From: Macrocystis pyrifera
Lineage: Eukaryota > Sar > Phaeophyceae > Laminariales > Laminariaceae
Assembly (NCBI GenBank): GCA_031763025.1
Contig: JASSKH010000003.1
Coordinates: 8,025,199 to 8,089,198 of the forward strand
Direction: 5' to 3'
Length of the DNA stretch: 64,000 bases
Position 1 is the stretch's first letter. Each line of letters begins with the position of its first letter. Both the position numbers and the translations under genes were made by a program. Under the pieces are notes generated by a model. The model saw only the letters and a program-made list of their open reading frames with translations. It was not told the DNA's origin and ran no database searches. Positions 1-13,138 of the stretch are shown in pieces.

Positions 1-1
1 C

Positions 2-163
2 GACGAGGACGAGCGAGAGAAGGGTGTTCAGCTGCTGGTGCGTGTGACGTGCAAGCGGGACGCGTTCTCGAAGGAGCAGTGCGCCCAGGCCAAGCGGTGG
101 GAGCTGGAGCTGCAGGGGACGCGCCTCAGACAGGCGGCGCGCCAGGGCCAGGGCCAGGGCCAG
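2..163 (+). CDS. PHD/bromodomain gene, first visible exon
   Basis: Open from the window edge in frame 2, encoding a charged helix-like segment (VTCKRDAFSKEQCAQAKRW) and ending in a GQGQGQ run. The GTGAGA donor at 164 follows codon-complete (phase 0), matching the phase-0 start of the exon at 1590. No domain is recognisable. Confidence 0.7.
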
Positions 164-2945
164 GTGAGAGGGGGGGGGGGGGGGGAATACTCGTGTCATG
201 CGCATGGGCGTAATCGTATGACCATAGACCCTCGTACCCCTTAAATCAATGCCGGGACGGACCGCGTCGGGTTTTCCACCATACCCAGGCAGGCATTGCA
301 CCTATATGGCGCGAAGCGAAGCGTGAGACGTTGAGCGAGTCGCTTGAAGGATGAGCTGCATCCTACTAAGAGCCGCGCGAACTTTCTTGCTTATATGGAT
401 GACAGCTTCGAATGATTTTGATTTGTTTTCTGGTGTGGCCGCTTCCAGAGACAGCAATGGGAATACTGTGTAACCGCCTCGTTGGTGACTTGCCATAAGC
501 ACTACGTGGTACAATCATTACCCTTGTGCGGAATTAAGGTTCTCCGGGATGGGGAGGGAGTTGTGTGGGTGGGGAGGGAGGGAGAAGGGGGGGTGGGGGG
601 AGGTGTGCTCGTTGTCGTGCATGGCCGTAGTCGTACAGTATGACCATAGACCCTCGCATGCCTGCATACAATGCCCGGACGGAGCACGTCGGGTTTTCAC
701 CTACCAGGCAGGAGGCATGGTTTGGCTTGCGTCAGCAGGCGGAGTGCGGGGGGGGGGGGGGGGGGGGGGGGGGGGGTGGGGGAGGAGGTTGTTGCACCAA
801 TACAATATTGTTGTGCGAAAAAATTAGATGTTTTGTAGTACTGCTGTACTGCGGACGGTACGCCCCTCTACTTTTACTCGCACCCTCAATCCCCAGCCAA
901 CCAACAAATCAACCAACGCCCTCCCCTTCCCTCTGTGCCCCTCCCCGACCCGCACTGTTGTCGCACGCGCGTGCGCAGGACGTAAGTGAGGGGAATGCTG
1001 TGAACCAAGCCGGGAGCGCTCGAAGCAAGAGCAGACGAGGGGAGCGTACGTCGATCGGGGGGCGTCGCGTGTCGAATATGTACGCGAAGGTAGGTCTGGC
1101 TGTCGATCAATCGGTCGGTCGGTACATTGGTGGGTCGGTGAGTCGGTTGGCCTGTCTGTCGTTCGGTTAGTCGGTCAATCGGGCGTCTACTTGTCGTTCA
1201 TCGGGCATGGTATGTATGTATGTATGCATGTATGTATGTAAGTCGGTCCGTCAGTCGTTCGGGCGGCCCGTTGGTCGGTCGGTCGGTCAGTCATTTGGTC
1301 CGTCGGTCGATTGGTCGGTCGGTGGGTGAGGCAATCGGGTTGTTGGTCAATCAATCGGCCCGTCGGCCCGCCGGTCCGTCGGTTAGTCGCCTATTAGTAA
1401 TCGGTGAAAACGTTTAGGCTCGATCGGTCGGTTAATCAGTCGGTCAGTGATACGATATACTCGTAAATGATAACCGAACTCGATACCGATATTGATACTT
1501 GTACTGATACTGATACTTATTGCTGCTGCTACCACCGCAACCGCTACCGCTACCGCTACCGCTCCACCCTATCACACACAATTCCTCAGGACGACGACTA
1601 CGAGCTGAACCCCAAAGCTAAGATCAGCGGCACACCCGGGGGTGGAGGCGGGAGCAAGAGCGGCGGAAAGGGTGGGGGCGGGCGCGACCACAACATGGAC
1701 ATATGCGCGCGCTGCGAAGAAGGGGGCGTCATCATGATGTGCGATGGGCCCTGCCAGAGATCCTTCCACCCCATTTGTTTGGGTTTGGACGACAAGCCCG
1801 ACGAGGACCCCTGGATGTGCAACCGTTGCTCGACCAAGGTTCAGAAGGTGCAGAGGATGGCGGGGAGGGTAGGTGGGGGGGGGGGGGGGGTCATTATTAT
1901 GCAGGGCCGTAGTCGTATGACACCGTAGACCCTCGCATCCCTACAATGCCCGGACGGAGCACGTCGGGTTTCCACCGACCAGGCAGACATTGGGCCGGGG
2001 GAGGGGGGGGGGGGTACTCATGTCATGCATAGCCGTAGTCGTACATGTATGACCTTAAACCCTCGCATCGCTACAATTCGCGAGGAGGGTGGGGGTGGTC
2101 TCTAGCCCTATCGCTGTGCCGGGGACGGGGGGGGTACTCATTATCATGCATGGCCGTAGTCGTATGGACCGTAGACCCTCGCATCCCTACAATGCCGGGA
2201 CGGAGCACGTCGGGTTTTCACCCACGAGACAGACATTGCTTGCACCAAGCGCGAAGCGCCGTGAGGTCTTGGGCGAGTCGCATGAAGGGCGAGCTGCATC
2301 CTACTCAGAACCGCTTTTGAGGCGGGTTTTCTTGCACATGGATGACAGCGTCAATGAACTGATTTATTTTCTGGTGTGACCTCTTCCAGAAACAGCAATA
2401 GGTTTACTATGTGGGGAGCCTCACCATATACACACTACATGATACGATCATCCCCCTTGTGCGGAGTAAAGGTTCTCCCCGGACAAAAATAATCTATTCC
2501 GACCGCCAGCCGTGGTGACTGCCAAAAAAAAAAAAGTGAAAATAAAAGTACCCTGGTTTTCTGAGCTCACGTAGTGAGAGGCGTGTTTTACAGCGTCGGT
2601 CGGCGACCGACGCCAACCCAACCTATATATATACCAGGTATATATATAAAGGGGGTGGGGGGGGGGAGAGTGATGATGGTCGTGGTGATGGTCATGCCCT
2701 TGCCGTGTAAGTGTGGGAGGTGGAGGGGTGGGTGGTTTTTGGTTTTAGCTTTCCCCCCACGCGATTCGCAAGGGGGCAGGGGGGGTGAAGATGGTTCTCT
2801 TGCGGTGCGTTTGATGGCGGGGGAGATGGTGGGAGGCGGGTGGGTGGGTCGTTTTGGTTTTGATAGTGGTCTGGTTTTGTGTTAGTGCGTGTGTGCGTGT
2901 GCCTCAGAGAGGCGTTTGGGGTATCGCATGGTGTCTGTGTACCGT

Positions 2946-2987
<42 letters not shown>

Positions 2988-3004
2988 GCTTTCTACTGCT
3001 GCTA

Positions 3005-3056
<52 letters not shown>

Positions 3057-4332
3057 GCGTGTTTGGGTGTGTTGGGGGATCTGGGCGTATTTTTGCGTTT
3101 TTTTTCCTCAGCTTTCGGTTTTGAATGGTCTCGCACAAGAACGTAAACATGAATCATACCCTCCACCCCACCTGCGGCATTCACAGAGAACCTGATGTTT
3201 TATTGTGCGTGCGATGCTTTACGTCGCACCCCTTTTAAGGCTGCCTATTATCTGGCGTGCCTACCCCCCCCCCTGCTCCCCCCAACCTTTGCACCAATCC
3301 TACTATCCCCGCCCTTCTTCTCTCCCTTGATGGTTTGATGTTGAAGTGCTTGGAGTGCGGAGAGAAGGGCCCAGAGATGGACTCGCACGACAGGGCCGTA
3401 AAGGTGCCGGGCGGCGTCTCTAGGTGTCAGCTGAGCAGCTGCGGCCGCTTCTACCACAAGGTCAGGATGGGCTCTGGGATTTATAGGCACAGGCTCGATT
3501 GGGGTTAGGCTCTGGCTGGGTGCTGCGGGTAGGCTCGTGCTTTGCTTTGATTCATTTGGACCTATACTTGGTTGTGCTTGGTTGAGCGGTGGAATTTGGT
3601 TGAGCTTGGACCTGGGCTCTAGTCATGCATAGTTTTGGACTCATGCTAGGGCTCATACTAGGGCTCGTGCTTGAGCTCACTCTTCGGGTTTGGCTTTGGT
3701 CTGGCTTTGGTCTGGCTTGTATGTGGCGTTGGGCTTATTATTACGGGGGACCCTATTTACGGGAGTCCATAGTTAACGGGACCAAATTTTGTTAGTAAAA
3801 ATAGGTAAATATATAGGTTTTAATGAATACCATAGGTCCTGTTAACTATGTACCTCCCTAATAGTAAATAGGACCTAGGGTACACACAAAAAAAAACTAT
3901 ATATTTACCTATTTTTGCTAACAATATTTGGTCCTATTAACAATGGTCCCCCGTAAATAGGAAAGAAGTACGGGCTTTACGTTGCGACGCTTGGTTGGGA
4001 TTTTTTTGCTTGGGCTTGGCATTTTTTTTTTATTGCGGCGCTCCATGCAAAAGCTTCGTTGGGCCGTGGGAAGGCCGGACTAAGTTTTTGATGAGCTCAC
4101 CACGGTACAACGATGGTTGCGAATGATAGCGGGGGTGGTGATAGGAGGTGGTGATGGTGGCGATGATATATATGGAAGACGACCATGGTGGTCGTGTTGG
4201 TGACGATGAAGGTTCTGGCTTATGATGAGGCTGGTGGTATTTACGGGGGGCCATAGTAAATAGGACTCAATATTGTTATTAAAAAAAGGTAAATATATAG
4301 GTTTTTGTGTGTACCGTAGGTCCTATTTACTA

Positions 4333-4375
<43 letters not shown>

Positions 4376-5896
4376 TAATAGTGGTGGTTGTGGTGGCGGT
4401 GGTGGTGGTGGTGAAGTTTATGGTGTTTTTTTTTTTATTTATTTATTTATTTTTATCCTCCGGCGGATTGGTAAAAATAAATCTAAAGCTTAAGCTCACC
4501 ACACTTCCACGATGGTGTGGCTCATTCTTGCTGCGCTGCTCCTGCTCCTGCCGCCGCCTGCTGGTGTTGCGCGTTGTGGGTCTTGGTTGTTGCATTGGCG
4601 CGGCACAGGAGTGCCTGAAAAAAGATGACCCCGGACCGGACGTCGTACTCGAAGGAGGGGAACTTCAAGTGCCCCCAGCACTTTTGCACCGACTGCGGGA
4701 AGACTTCGACCAACCTCGGCCCCCGCACGCTCTCCAAGGTGATTTTTTTTTTTTTTTTTTTTTTTTTTGCTTTCGTTCGTCTTTCGTTTACGGCGTGTTT
4801 GGAGCCTGCAGCGCTTAATTGTTCGCTGGGGGTTCGCTCTCGTGGTTACAACCTTGAACCCTCGTGGGGCCTAGGCATGCCGACGTAGAAAGCGAGAGAG
4901 GGGGAGAGAGAAGAGATATGGCGCAGTAGTGTCACCCGCCCATGACAGCAACAGCGTGCAGCAGTACAAGTGTCATCATCGTGATGCTGCCTTCGCGCGT
5001 GTGCGTACATCTCTCTAGGTCTCCATGTTTTCGGACACATCCCTCACGCCCAGCCGCCGGGGCTGGTTGAAACGTGGCCGGCCGACACTTATGTACGAGC
5101 AGTTCCGTCACTTTTTTGTTTTTTCGACGTAGTTTTCATTTTCTTTCAAGTCCCAGATAACTACAGGCTAACACAAACCATGTTGCCAGCTACCTAACTT
5201 ACCATGTTGCCAACTACCCAAAGTAACCAACTCTCCAACTACCCGAGTACCTATTAATAACTTACCAACGACCTGACTTACCAACGACCTGACTTACCAA
5301 CCGAACCAACCGGGCTACCAACTGCAGTACCTAAACATAACCAACTTACTTGCAACATAACTTACCGACCACCTATCACGGGGGGGCCGTAGTAAATAGG
5401 ACCAAATATTGTGACTAAAAATATGGAAATATATGGGTGTTCGTGTGCACCGTAGGTCCTGTTAACTATGGTCCCCCGTAATACCTCTGGTACAACTTAC
5501 CGACTTACCGACCACCTCAACTATTCAACATACCAACGACCTAGCTAACGAACTAACCGACCCACCGACTGCCTAACTGACCGAAGAAAAAACGCAGCCC
5601 GCCGCCGCCGCCGCCGCCGCCGCCGCTGCTGCCGCTGCCGGAAACTAACGAACAAACTGACGAACGCACGTTTTTTGTTGTTGTTGTTGTTGTTGTAGTG
5701 TCTGCGCTGCGCCAAAGCGCGCTGCCCGGAGTGCCTCATCGGAGCCCGCTACGTGAAGAAGGGCAAGTGGATGGTGTGTGACGATCACGACTGGGGGCCG
5801 AAGGACATAGCTCTGTTTGAAGAGCAGCAGAGGCAGAGGAACAGCGGGAACGAGAAGGGGAAGCGGAAGGTAGGCAGGCAGGCAGGCAGGCATGCT

Positions 5897-5938
<42 letters not shown>

Positions 5939-5964
5939 GGGGGGGGGGGGGGGGGGGGGGGGGT

Positions 5965-5999
<35 letters not shown>

Positions 6000-7300
6000 G
6001 GGGGGGGGGGTGGGGGGGGGCGGGGGTACTGATGGTCATGATGGCATGCATGGCTGTAGTCGTACGTACGACCATAGTAGACCCTCGCATCCCTACAATG
6101 CCGGGACTGAGCACGTCGGGTTTGCACCGACCAGGCAAACATTTGCTTTGGGGGGAGGGGGGGGGGGGTAGTAAAAGTGTTGAAGGAACGAGGGGTGGGG
6201 GGGCGTTGTAGAGGGAAGAAGCGAGTCGTAGAGGGTAGGAGGGAGGGAAGGATTTCTGGAGGGAAGGGCGGAGAGAAGGAGGGGGCGGAGTCGTGGAAGG
6301 AGCGAGAGAGATGGAGGGAGTTGTAGAAGGAAGGATGGGGGCTGTAATGGGAGGGGAGAGAGTTGATAGCTATCACCCTCGGGAGCTTCAACGCAATGTT
6401 GTTTGTCGTGTTTTTAGCCCTAAAAAATACCATATATATACTGGTATTACGGGGGACCATAGTAAATATGACCAAATATTGTTGGTAAAAAATAGGGAAA
6501 TGTATAGGTATTTGTGTGTGTACCGTAGGTCCTATTTACTATGGTCCCCCGCAAATAGTCGTGTTGTTTTTTTTTCAGTGCGTGTTGAACGTTTTTTTTC
6601 CCAGTTTTTTTTTTCATTGCACTCCGTCCGCTGTGTTTTTTCTTTGCTTCTCTACAGGGTGATTCTGATCCTCTATTGCCGCCACTGCCGCTCCCCGTGT
6701 CGAAGTTAGGGCCTTTTGGTCTAGGCGAATATGACTAACCGTTCCCTATGTTTCCGATTATCGATTCCCACCTCTCGACGTAGATCCTCCTGAGGGCAGA
6801 GATGTGCTCCTGATTGGTATGATCTGGTATTTTTTCGCTCATGTTGCTGAGTGCGAGCGAGCACCATAATCTGCATGATGCTACGGCCGTGCGTATATTC
6901 CCTGGTATTGACCTCCACCGCGCCAGATGTACAGACCCTGCGCAGTTTCTCATACCAGCTGGTTAGGATCTACTGTAGATGATCTGTACAATGATCTGTA
7001 GATGATATTGATAAGATGATCTATCTATCTGTGGTAGGTTTTGTCTCTCTTTTAAGTGTGTGCTGATTCCGATGTTTGGTTGCCACCGCCGCCCACCGCT
7101 TTTTTGTCCCCCGTTTCCTTTGGTTCCTCCTGTGTCTCGTGTCCTTGCGTGCAGCCCAAGACGCCACCCCAGCCGGCGGCCCAGTTCACGAAGAAGCAGG
7201 AGGCTCAGCTCGAGGACGGGCGGGCCCGGTGTGCTACTTCTGCAAGGGGGACGTGGACGATGCCGACACGGACGAGGGGGGCCTTCATCAGGGAGAGAGA

Positions 7301-7357
<57 letters not shown>

Positions 7358-8503
7358 GGGGGGTGAACCGGTTGACTGCGTGCGAGTCGCCGAATTATTG
7401 TTGTCGGTGCAGGCAGCTTAAGCTTCGGCGCCTGTGCTTCTCAGGCATGCATGTGTTCGTTCTTTTCGTTGCTCTTCCCGAACCTCTACCCAGCGGTATG
7501 TGGCTACTATTAGTAGTGTACCTGGTACACTCTTTTCTGCTGCACAGGGCCCGTCATGCTACTGCATGGTCTGCTGCTGCGGCGGTGCCGTCGCTATGCA
7601 CCTCTCGCTCGAAATTTGGACGTGCACGATATATTCAGATTGTTCGTAGCTGTATTAATATTGATAGTTGCGTCCGGTAAATTGCGGAGATTCTCTTCGT
7701 CTTTTGGTGTCTGACTGCAGGTGTGCGGTTGTTTAGGCTACGCGTGCGCTGNNNNNNNNNNNNNNNNNNNNNNNNNNNNNNNNNNNNNNNNNNNNNNNNN
7801 NNNNNNNNNNNNNNNNNNNNNNNNNNNNNNNNNNNNNNNNNNNNNNNNNNNCCCCCCCCCCCCCCCCCCCCCCCGCGCGTAAAAAAATCGCCGAAATCCG
7901 TTGTGGCTAGATGTCGAAAAAAAAATCCCGTGGTAGCTGAATTCTTGTCCCCGGGGAGTCCCGCGGTGGACCGTAGTGTCCCATACAAATGGCAGAAATG
8001 CAAATTTCCGGTACACTAATTCCCTGCAGGACGCAGACACAGCATAGCTCCATGACTACTGCTGTAAGCCTCAGACCACCCCTCGTGTGACGATTTTATT
8101 ATTAATTGCCTGTTTTTCTCCTGATGCAGCAAGTGGGGACGGGGGGAGGAGAGGGGGGGGGGGGGGGGGGGGGGAGGGGGCACACAGACGAAAATATGGT
8201 GGCGTATTTTATGGGAAGATGTTTTGTGGGAACGTTTGCTTCCAGGGTATACGCATCGCTTTCTCGCCGAGCGTCTGCATCATTTTCCCTCCCTCGTTTT
8301 TGTCGAGATTTTGATCAGCTTGGATTTTGGTCCATTTGGTCCTTGGAGGCCGGAGTGTTTATCTTTACGTGTTGCGCAGGTATGTAGCCGCAGCGGTACT
8401 GCTGTGGTTTGACTTCGTTACGCCGCATGCTCTTGCCTGACCCGTGTTTGTTGTTGGAGTGTTGGTTTTAACAAAAAAAAGTCCTGGCGTGCGCCGGGGG
8501 GGG

Positions 8504-8544
<41 letters not shown>

Positions 8545-9726
8545 TCTGGTTTTGACCACGCCGAAAATTAGAGAGACCCCTTCATTGTGAAATCGCTGCA
8601 AAAAAAAAAAAAAAAAAAAACGGCATCCACCACCCCGACAACCAATTGATGCTGCCCACAACCATGGAACGCACACAACTTGGCCACAGTTACAAGCTAC
8701 GTGCTGCCCCGAGTTCCTGGCGACAAGTTGAAATAAATAAGGTGTGTATGTATATATCTATGTATATATTATATATATATATATATATTTATTTTTTTTT
8801 TCATATTCATTTTCATTTTTTTATTGTCGTCGCCGTTCTTGACAATCGTTGCTCAGACCCGTGGGTCGCAAAGTAGGCAGCAGGCTCTTCCTCCCCCCCT
8901 CCTCCCCACTAGATACCGTTTGTTTCTTGGACCTTTGTTATCGCGAGAAGTCTTGGGGCCCCCTTTTTTCTTGCTTTATTTTACGGGGGGCCATAGTGAA
9001 TAGGACCTACGGTACACGCAAAAAAAAACTACCTAATACGGGGGTCCATAGTTAACGGGACCAAATTTTGTTAGTAAAAATAGTTAAATATACAGGTTTT
9101 TATGTATACCATAGGTCCTATTAACTATGTACCCCCCCCGTAAATAGTTCCCTATTATTGCTGACAATATTTGGTCCTATTTACTATGGTCCCCCGTGAG
9201 TAGTCAATATACGTACGTGTAAAACTTGTCTTTCTGAAAAAAAAAATGTTTTGCGGCATCCCGGCTCCTCTTGCGTGCCGGATGAGAAAAGCTGTTGTGA
9301 AAGTGTGCCAACTGTTCTTAATGATATGGTTTTAAGGGTCATTTCTTATCGGAGAGATTTTTTTCCATAATTTCCGTGTGTTGTTTTCGCGCAATTTTTT
9401 TTATCTTCCAGATTTTCCTGATTTTTTTTTTTTTTGTTTTCCAAATATGTGAAATCTAACAACAAAACATGTTTTTTTTTTTTTGCGTCTGGAGAATTTC
9501 ACGAATAGTTGACAGAACGCCTCCGTATAATGACACACTTTCTCCAGTTGTTTCCAAACTTTGATGACTGTGGAAAACAAAAAAAAACTCTCCGATAAGA
9601 ATGAACCTAAGTGTGGACGTACATATATTCCAGTTGCCAGGTAGCCTTTTGGTACGAAGCATGGCATGGTACGATGTGATGCGTATGTTGACAGTCGCGT
9701 GCTCTGATTGTTCTTGTCTCGTTTTG

Positions 9727-9757
<31 letters not shown>

Positions 9758-11561
9758 TGCGTTTGGTTGTTGTTGATTTTTCCGTCGGCTGCTGTATCGC
9801 AGGACCGCGGTGATGAGCACGCTGGCCTTGCTCGCGAAGGAAGATCCGCTAGGATACTTCGCGTCGCCTGTCGACGCGGATCTCGTTCCTGGCTACAGGG
9901 ATGTGGTGAGATGGAGGGAGGGAGGGGGAGGGAGGGAGGGATCGGGGGGGGGGGGGGGGGGGTAGGCAGGAAGAGGAGGAGGGGGGGAGGGGGCGGACGA
10001 GACCAACGTAGGCGTGATGCTGCTGCGGTTGTGCCTCGTAAGCAGTAGATACATTTAACATGTTCTACTCACTACATACCTGGTACCTACAATATGCTTA
10101 TATACGCTTGAGTAAACACGCATACAGTACGTACCTGCGGTGCTCTACTCGTTGTGTTCTCTTCCTCGCTTGTCCCTGTGGTTCCTCAAAACGTTTTGGG
10201 CTGGAGCTGCGGGGGGGGGGGGGGGGGGGGGGAGGGAAGGGGAATTCCCACTCCTCTCTCGCCTCCCCGGGTGGCTGGCTGCGAGGAGCATTGCACCATG
10301 CATATGCCGGCCCCATGCCGCCCCTTGTTGCCCAGCCTGAACGAACGTGCCAGTACTGTTTCAGATTTTTTTTTTTTTTTTTTGTTTTGGCCGCTTTCGG
10401 ATAACCTGGCACCATTTTTTTCTGGAATGTTAATAAATGCCGCAGCTGTCCTTCTATCACGGAGACGTGCTTTCAGGCTTGGGCTCTAGACAGTAAGACT
10501 ACGTACGGTCGTCGTTTGAACCGCGAGAGGCCCCCGCGCGCAAGAGGTGGGGGGTGGAGAGTGAAGAGGGGAGACGAGGGGGGGGAGGGGTGAACTCACG
10601 TCATGCATGGCCGTAGTCGTATGACCGTAGACCCTCGCATCCCTACAATGCCCGGACGGACCACGTCGGGTGGGAGGAGGGGGGGGGGGGGGGGCGGGGG
10701 GGGGGGGGGGGGTACTCGATAGGAGAGATGTACTCGATATCATGCATGGCCGTAGTCGTATGACCATAGACCCTCGCATCCCTACAATGCCGGGACGGCG
10801 TATGCCGGGTTTTCACCGACCAGGCAGACATTGCTTGCACCAAGCGCGAAGCGCCGTGAGGTGTCCGGCGAGTCGCATGAAGGGCGAGCTGCATCCTAGT
10901 AAGAACCGCTTGTGAGGCGGATTTGCTTATGGATGACAGCTTCAATTAGTTAGTTTAGTTTCCGGTGTAGCCACCTCCAGAGACAGCAATGGAAGTACTA
11001 TGTAACTGCCTCTTGGGTGCCGTACCTTGAACACTACGTGATACGATCAATTCCCTTGTGCAGAGTAAAGGTTCTTTACCTCGCACAAATTATCTAACTC
11101 GACGACCAGCTGTGGGCGACCGCCAGAAAAAAAAAAAAAAAAAAAAAAAAAACGGTACCCTGGATGTCTAGCTCACGTAGTGAGCGGCATGTTTTACAGT
11201 GTCGTTGCCAACCGACGCCAACCCAACCCATATATAATATATATATGGAGAAACATGGGGGAGGGGGGAGGGGGGGGGGGGGTGTTGGCGAGGAGGTTAG
11301 GGGGTACCAGGCATATATAGATGTTAGTCGTTGCGATGGCGACAGCCTCAAAAACTTCTCGAATCTTGTCGGAGGCGAAGCCCGGGCAGGCTGCGTCTTG
11401 CTCTACCGTGCCGTGCCGTGCTCCTCCGCCACTTTTACTTCGATTCTTGTGTGGTAATGAAGGACGGACGCCCCCCACGTTGCCCGATTCGATGGTTTGT
11501 TTGCCTTTGAAGATGAAATGGCCGTGCTAATCTGAGCAAATATAAACGCGTGGAGGGGGGG

Positions 11562-11595
<34 letters not shown>

Positions 11596-12147
11596 GTAGT
11601 CGATAGGAGAGATGTACTCGATCTCATGCATAGCCGTAGTGGTATGACCGTAGACCCTCGCATCCTTACGATGCCGGGACGGAGCATGTCGGGTTTTCAC
11701 CGACCAGGCAGAGCGGGGCGGGGTGCTCATTATCATGCATGGTCGTAGTCGTATGAGGATAGACCCTCGTGTCCCTGCAATGCCGTTACGGGGCAGGTCG
11801 GGTTTTCACCGACCAGGCAAACGTTTCTTGCAACAAGCGCGAAGCGAAACGTGAGGTGCTGGGCGAGTCGCGTGAAGAGTGAGCTGCATCCTGCTGGGAA
11901 TGAACCGTTTGTGAGGCGGATTTTTTCCTTGCGTATGGATATATATATGGATGACAACGTCAATTAAGTTGGGTTTTTTTTTTGTCTGGCGTGGCCACTT
12001 CCAGAGACGGCATTAGGTTTACTATGTACCTGCTTCGTGGGTGCCTTACCGTACACACAAATACGATGATCCCCCCTCTGCGGAGTTAAAGGTCCCCCCG
12101 CACAAAAATGATCTAACTCGACCGCCAGCCGTGCCCCCGCGGCGACC

Positions 12148-12187
<40 letters not shown>

Positions 12188-12682
12188 GGTACGACCCTGA
12201 TTGTCTAGCTCACGCAATGAGAGCCTTTTTTACAGCGTTGTCGCCAACATAGGGAGGGGGGGGGGGGGGGGGGACAGGGGAATACTCATGTCGTGCGTAG
12301 CCGTAGTCGTACGACCATAGACCTCGCATCAGTATACACTATTTCCGGGACGGGGGGGACAACAGGTTTTCACTGACCAGGTAGAGACTTTTCTTGCTCC
12401 AAGCCGGGGGGGGGGGGGGTTATCTCGTTGCGATGACGACAGCCTAAAAAAAAACTTCTCAAAACTTGTCGGAGGCGAGCCGTTCAGGCTGCGTCTAGTT
12501 CGGGCGCGTTCGTTCGTCCGTTTCGGCTCTTTTGTTCTCATTTGATCAAGATCGAGGCGGACGGACACCCGAGAGCCCCCCGACTCGACGGTTGTCTGTG
12601 AAGATGAAACGGCCGTGCTAATCTGAGCAAATCGAGAGACCCCTGCCTAGAGCTCCCCACCCTATATCCCTCTTCTCTGTAC

Positions 12683-12716
<34 letters not shown>

Positions 12717-13107
12717 TGCCCCTGCCTGCCACACTTTGTCACCCCAACGCTGGGGGCGCTGCTTTCGCGGACAGGCTAGAAACGAAAAAACCTCCCCGGC
12801 CACAGAGCAGCGCTTCCGATTTTGATTTTTTTTTTCTACGTGCTTGTTTTTACGCGGTTCCGTGGCGCTCAAGCTGTGTGCCCCGTACACTGTCAATAGC
12901 ATCGATGTTGTTGTTTTGGTCGATGTCTGGGGGTCTCACAGAGGTTATTGGTTGGCTGACTGACTGACTGACTGACTGACTGACTGACTGAAAGACCGAT
13001 CGTTAATAGTTGACTGGCTGATCGACAGACCGACCGACCGACCGACCGACCTGCCGACGGACGGACAGAAGGACTGACGAGACGACTGACTTGGCTGACT
13101 AACGGCG

Positions 13108-13138
<31 letters not shown>

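Noticed and set aside
5645..6475. 276-aa minus-strand frame rich in proline, and similar poly-Gly/poly-Pro frames over G tracts
   Set aside because: Generated by poly-G/C; no domain and no splice-consistent neighbours.
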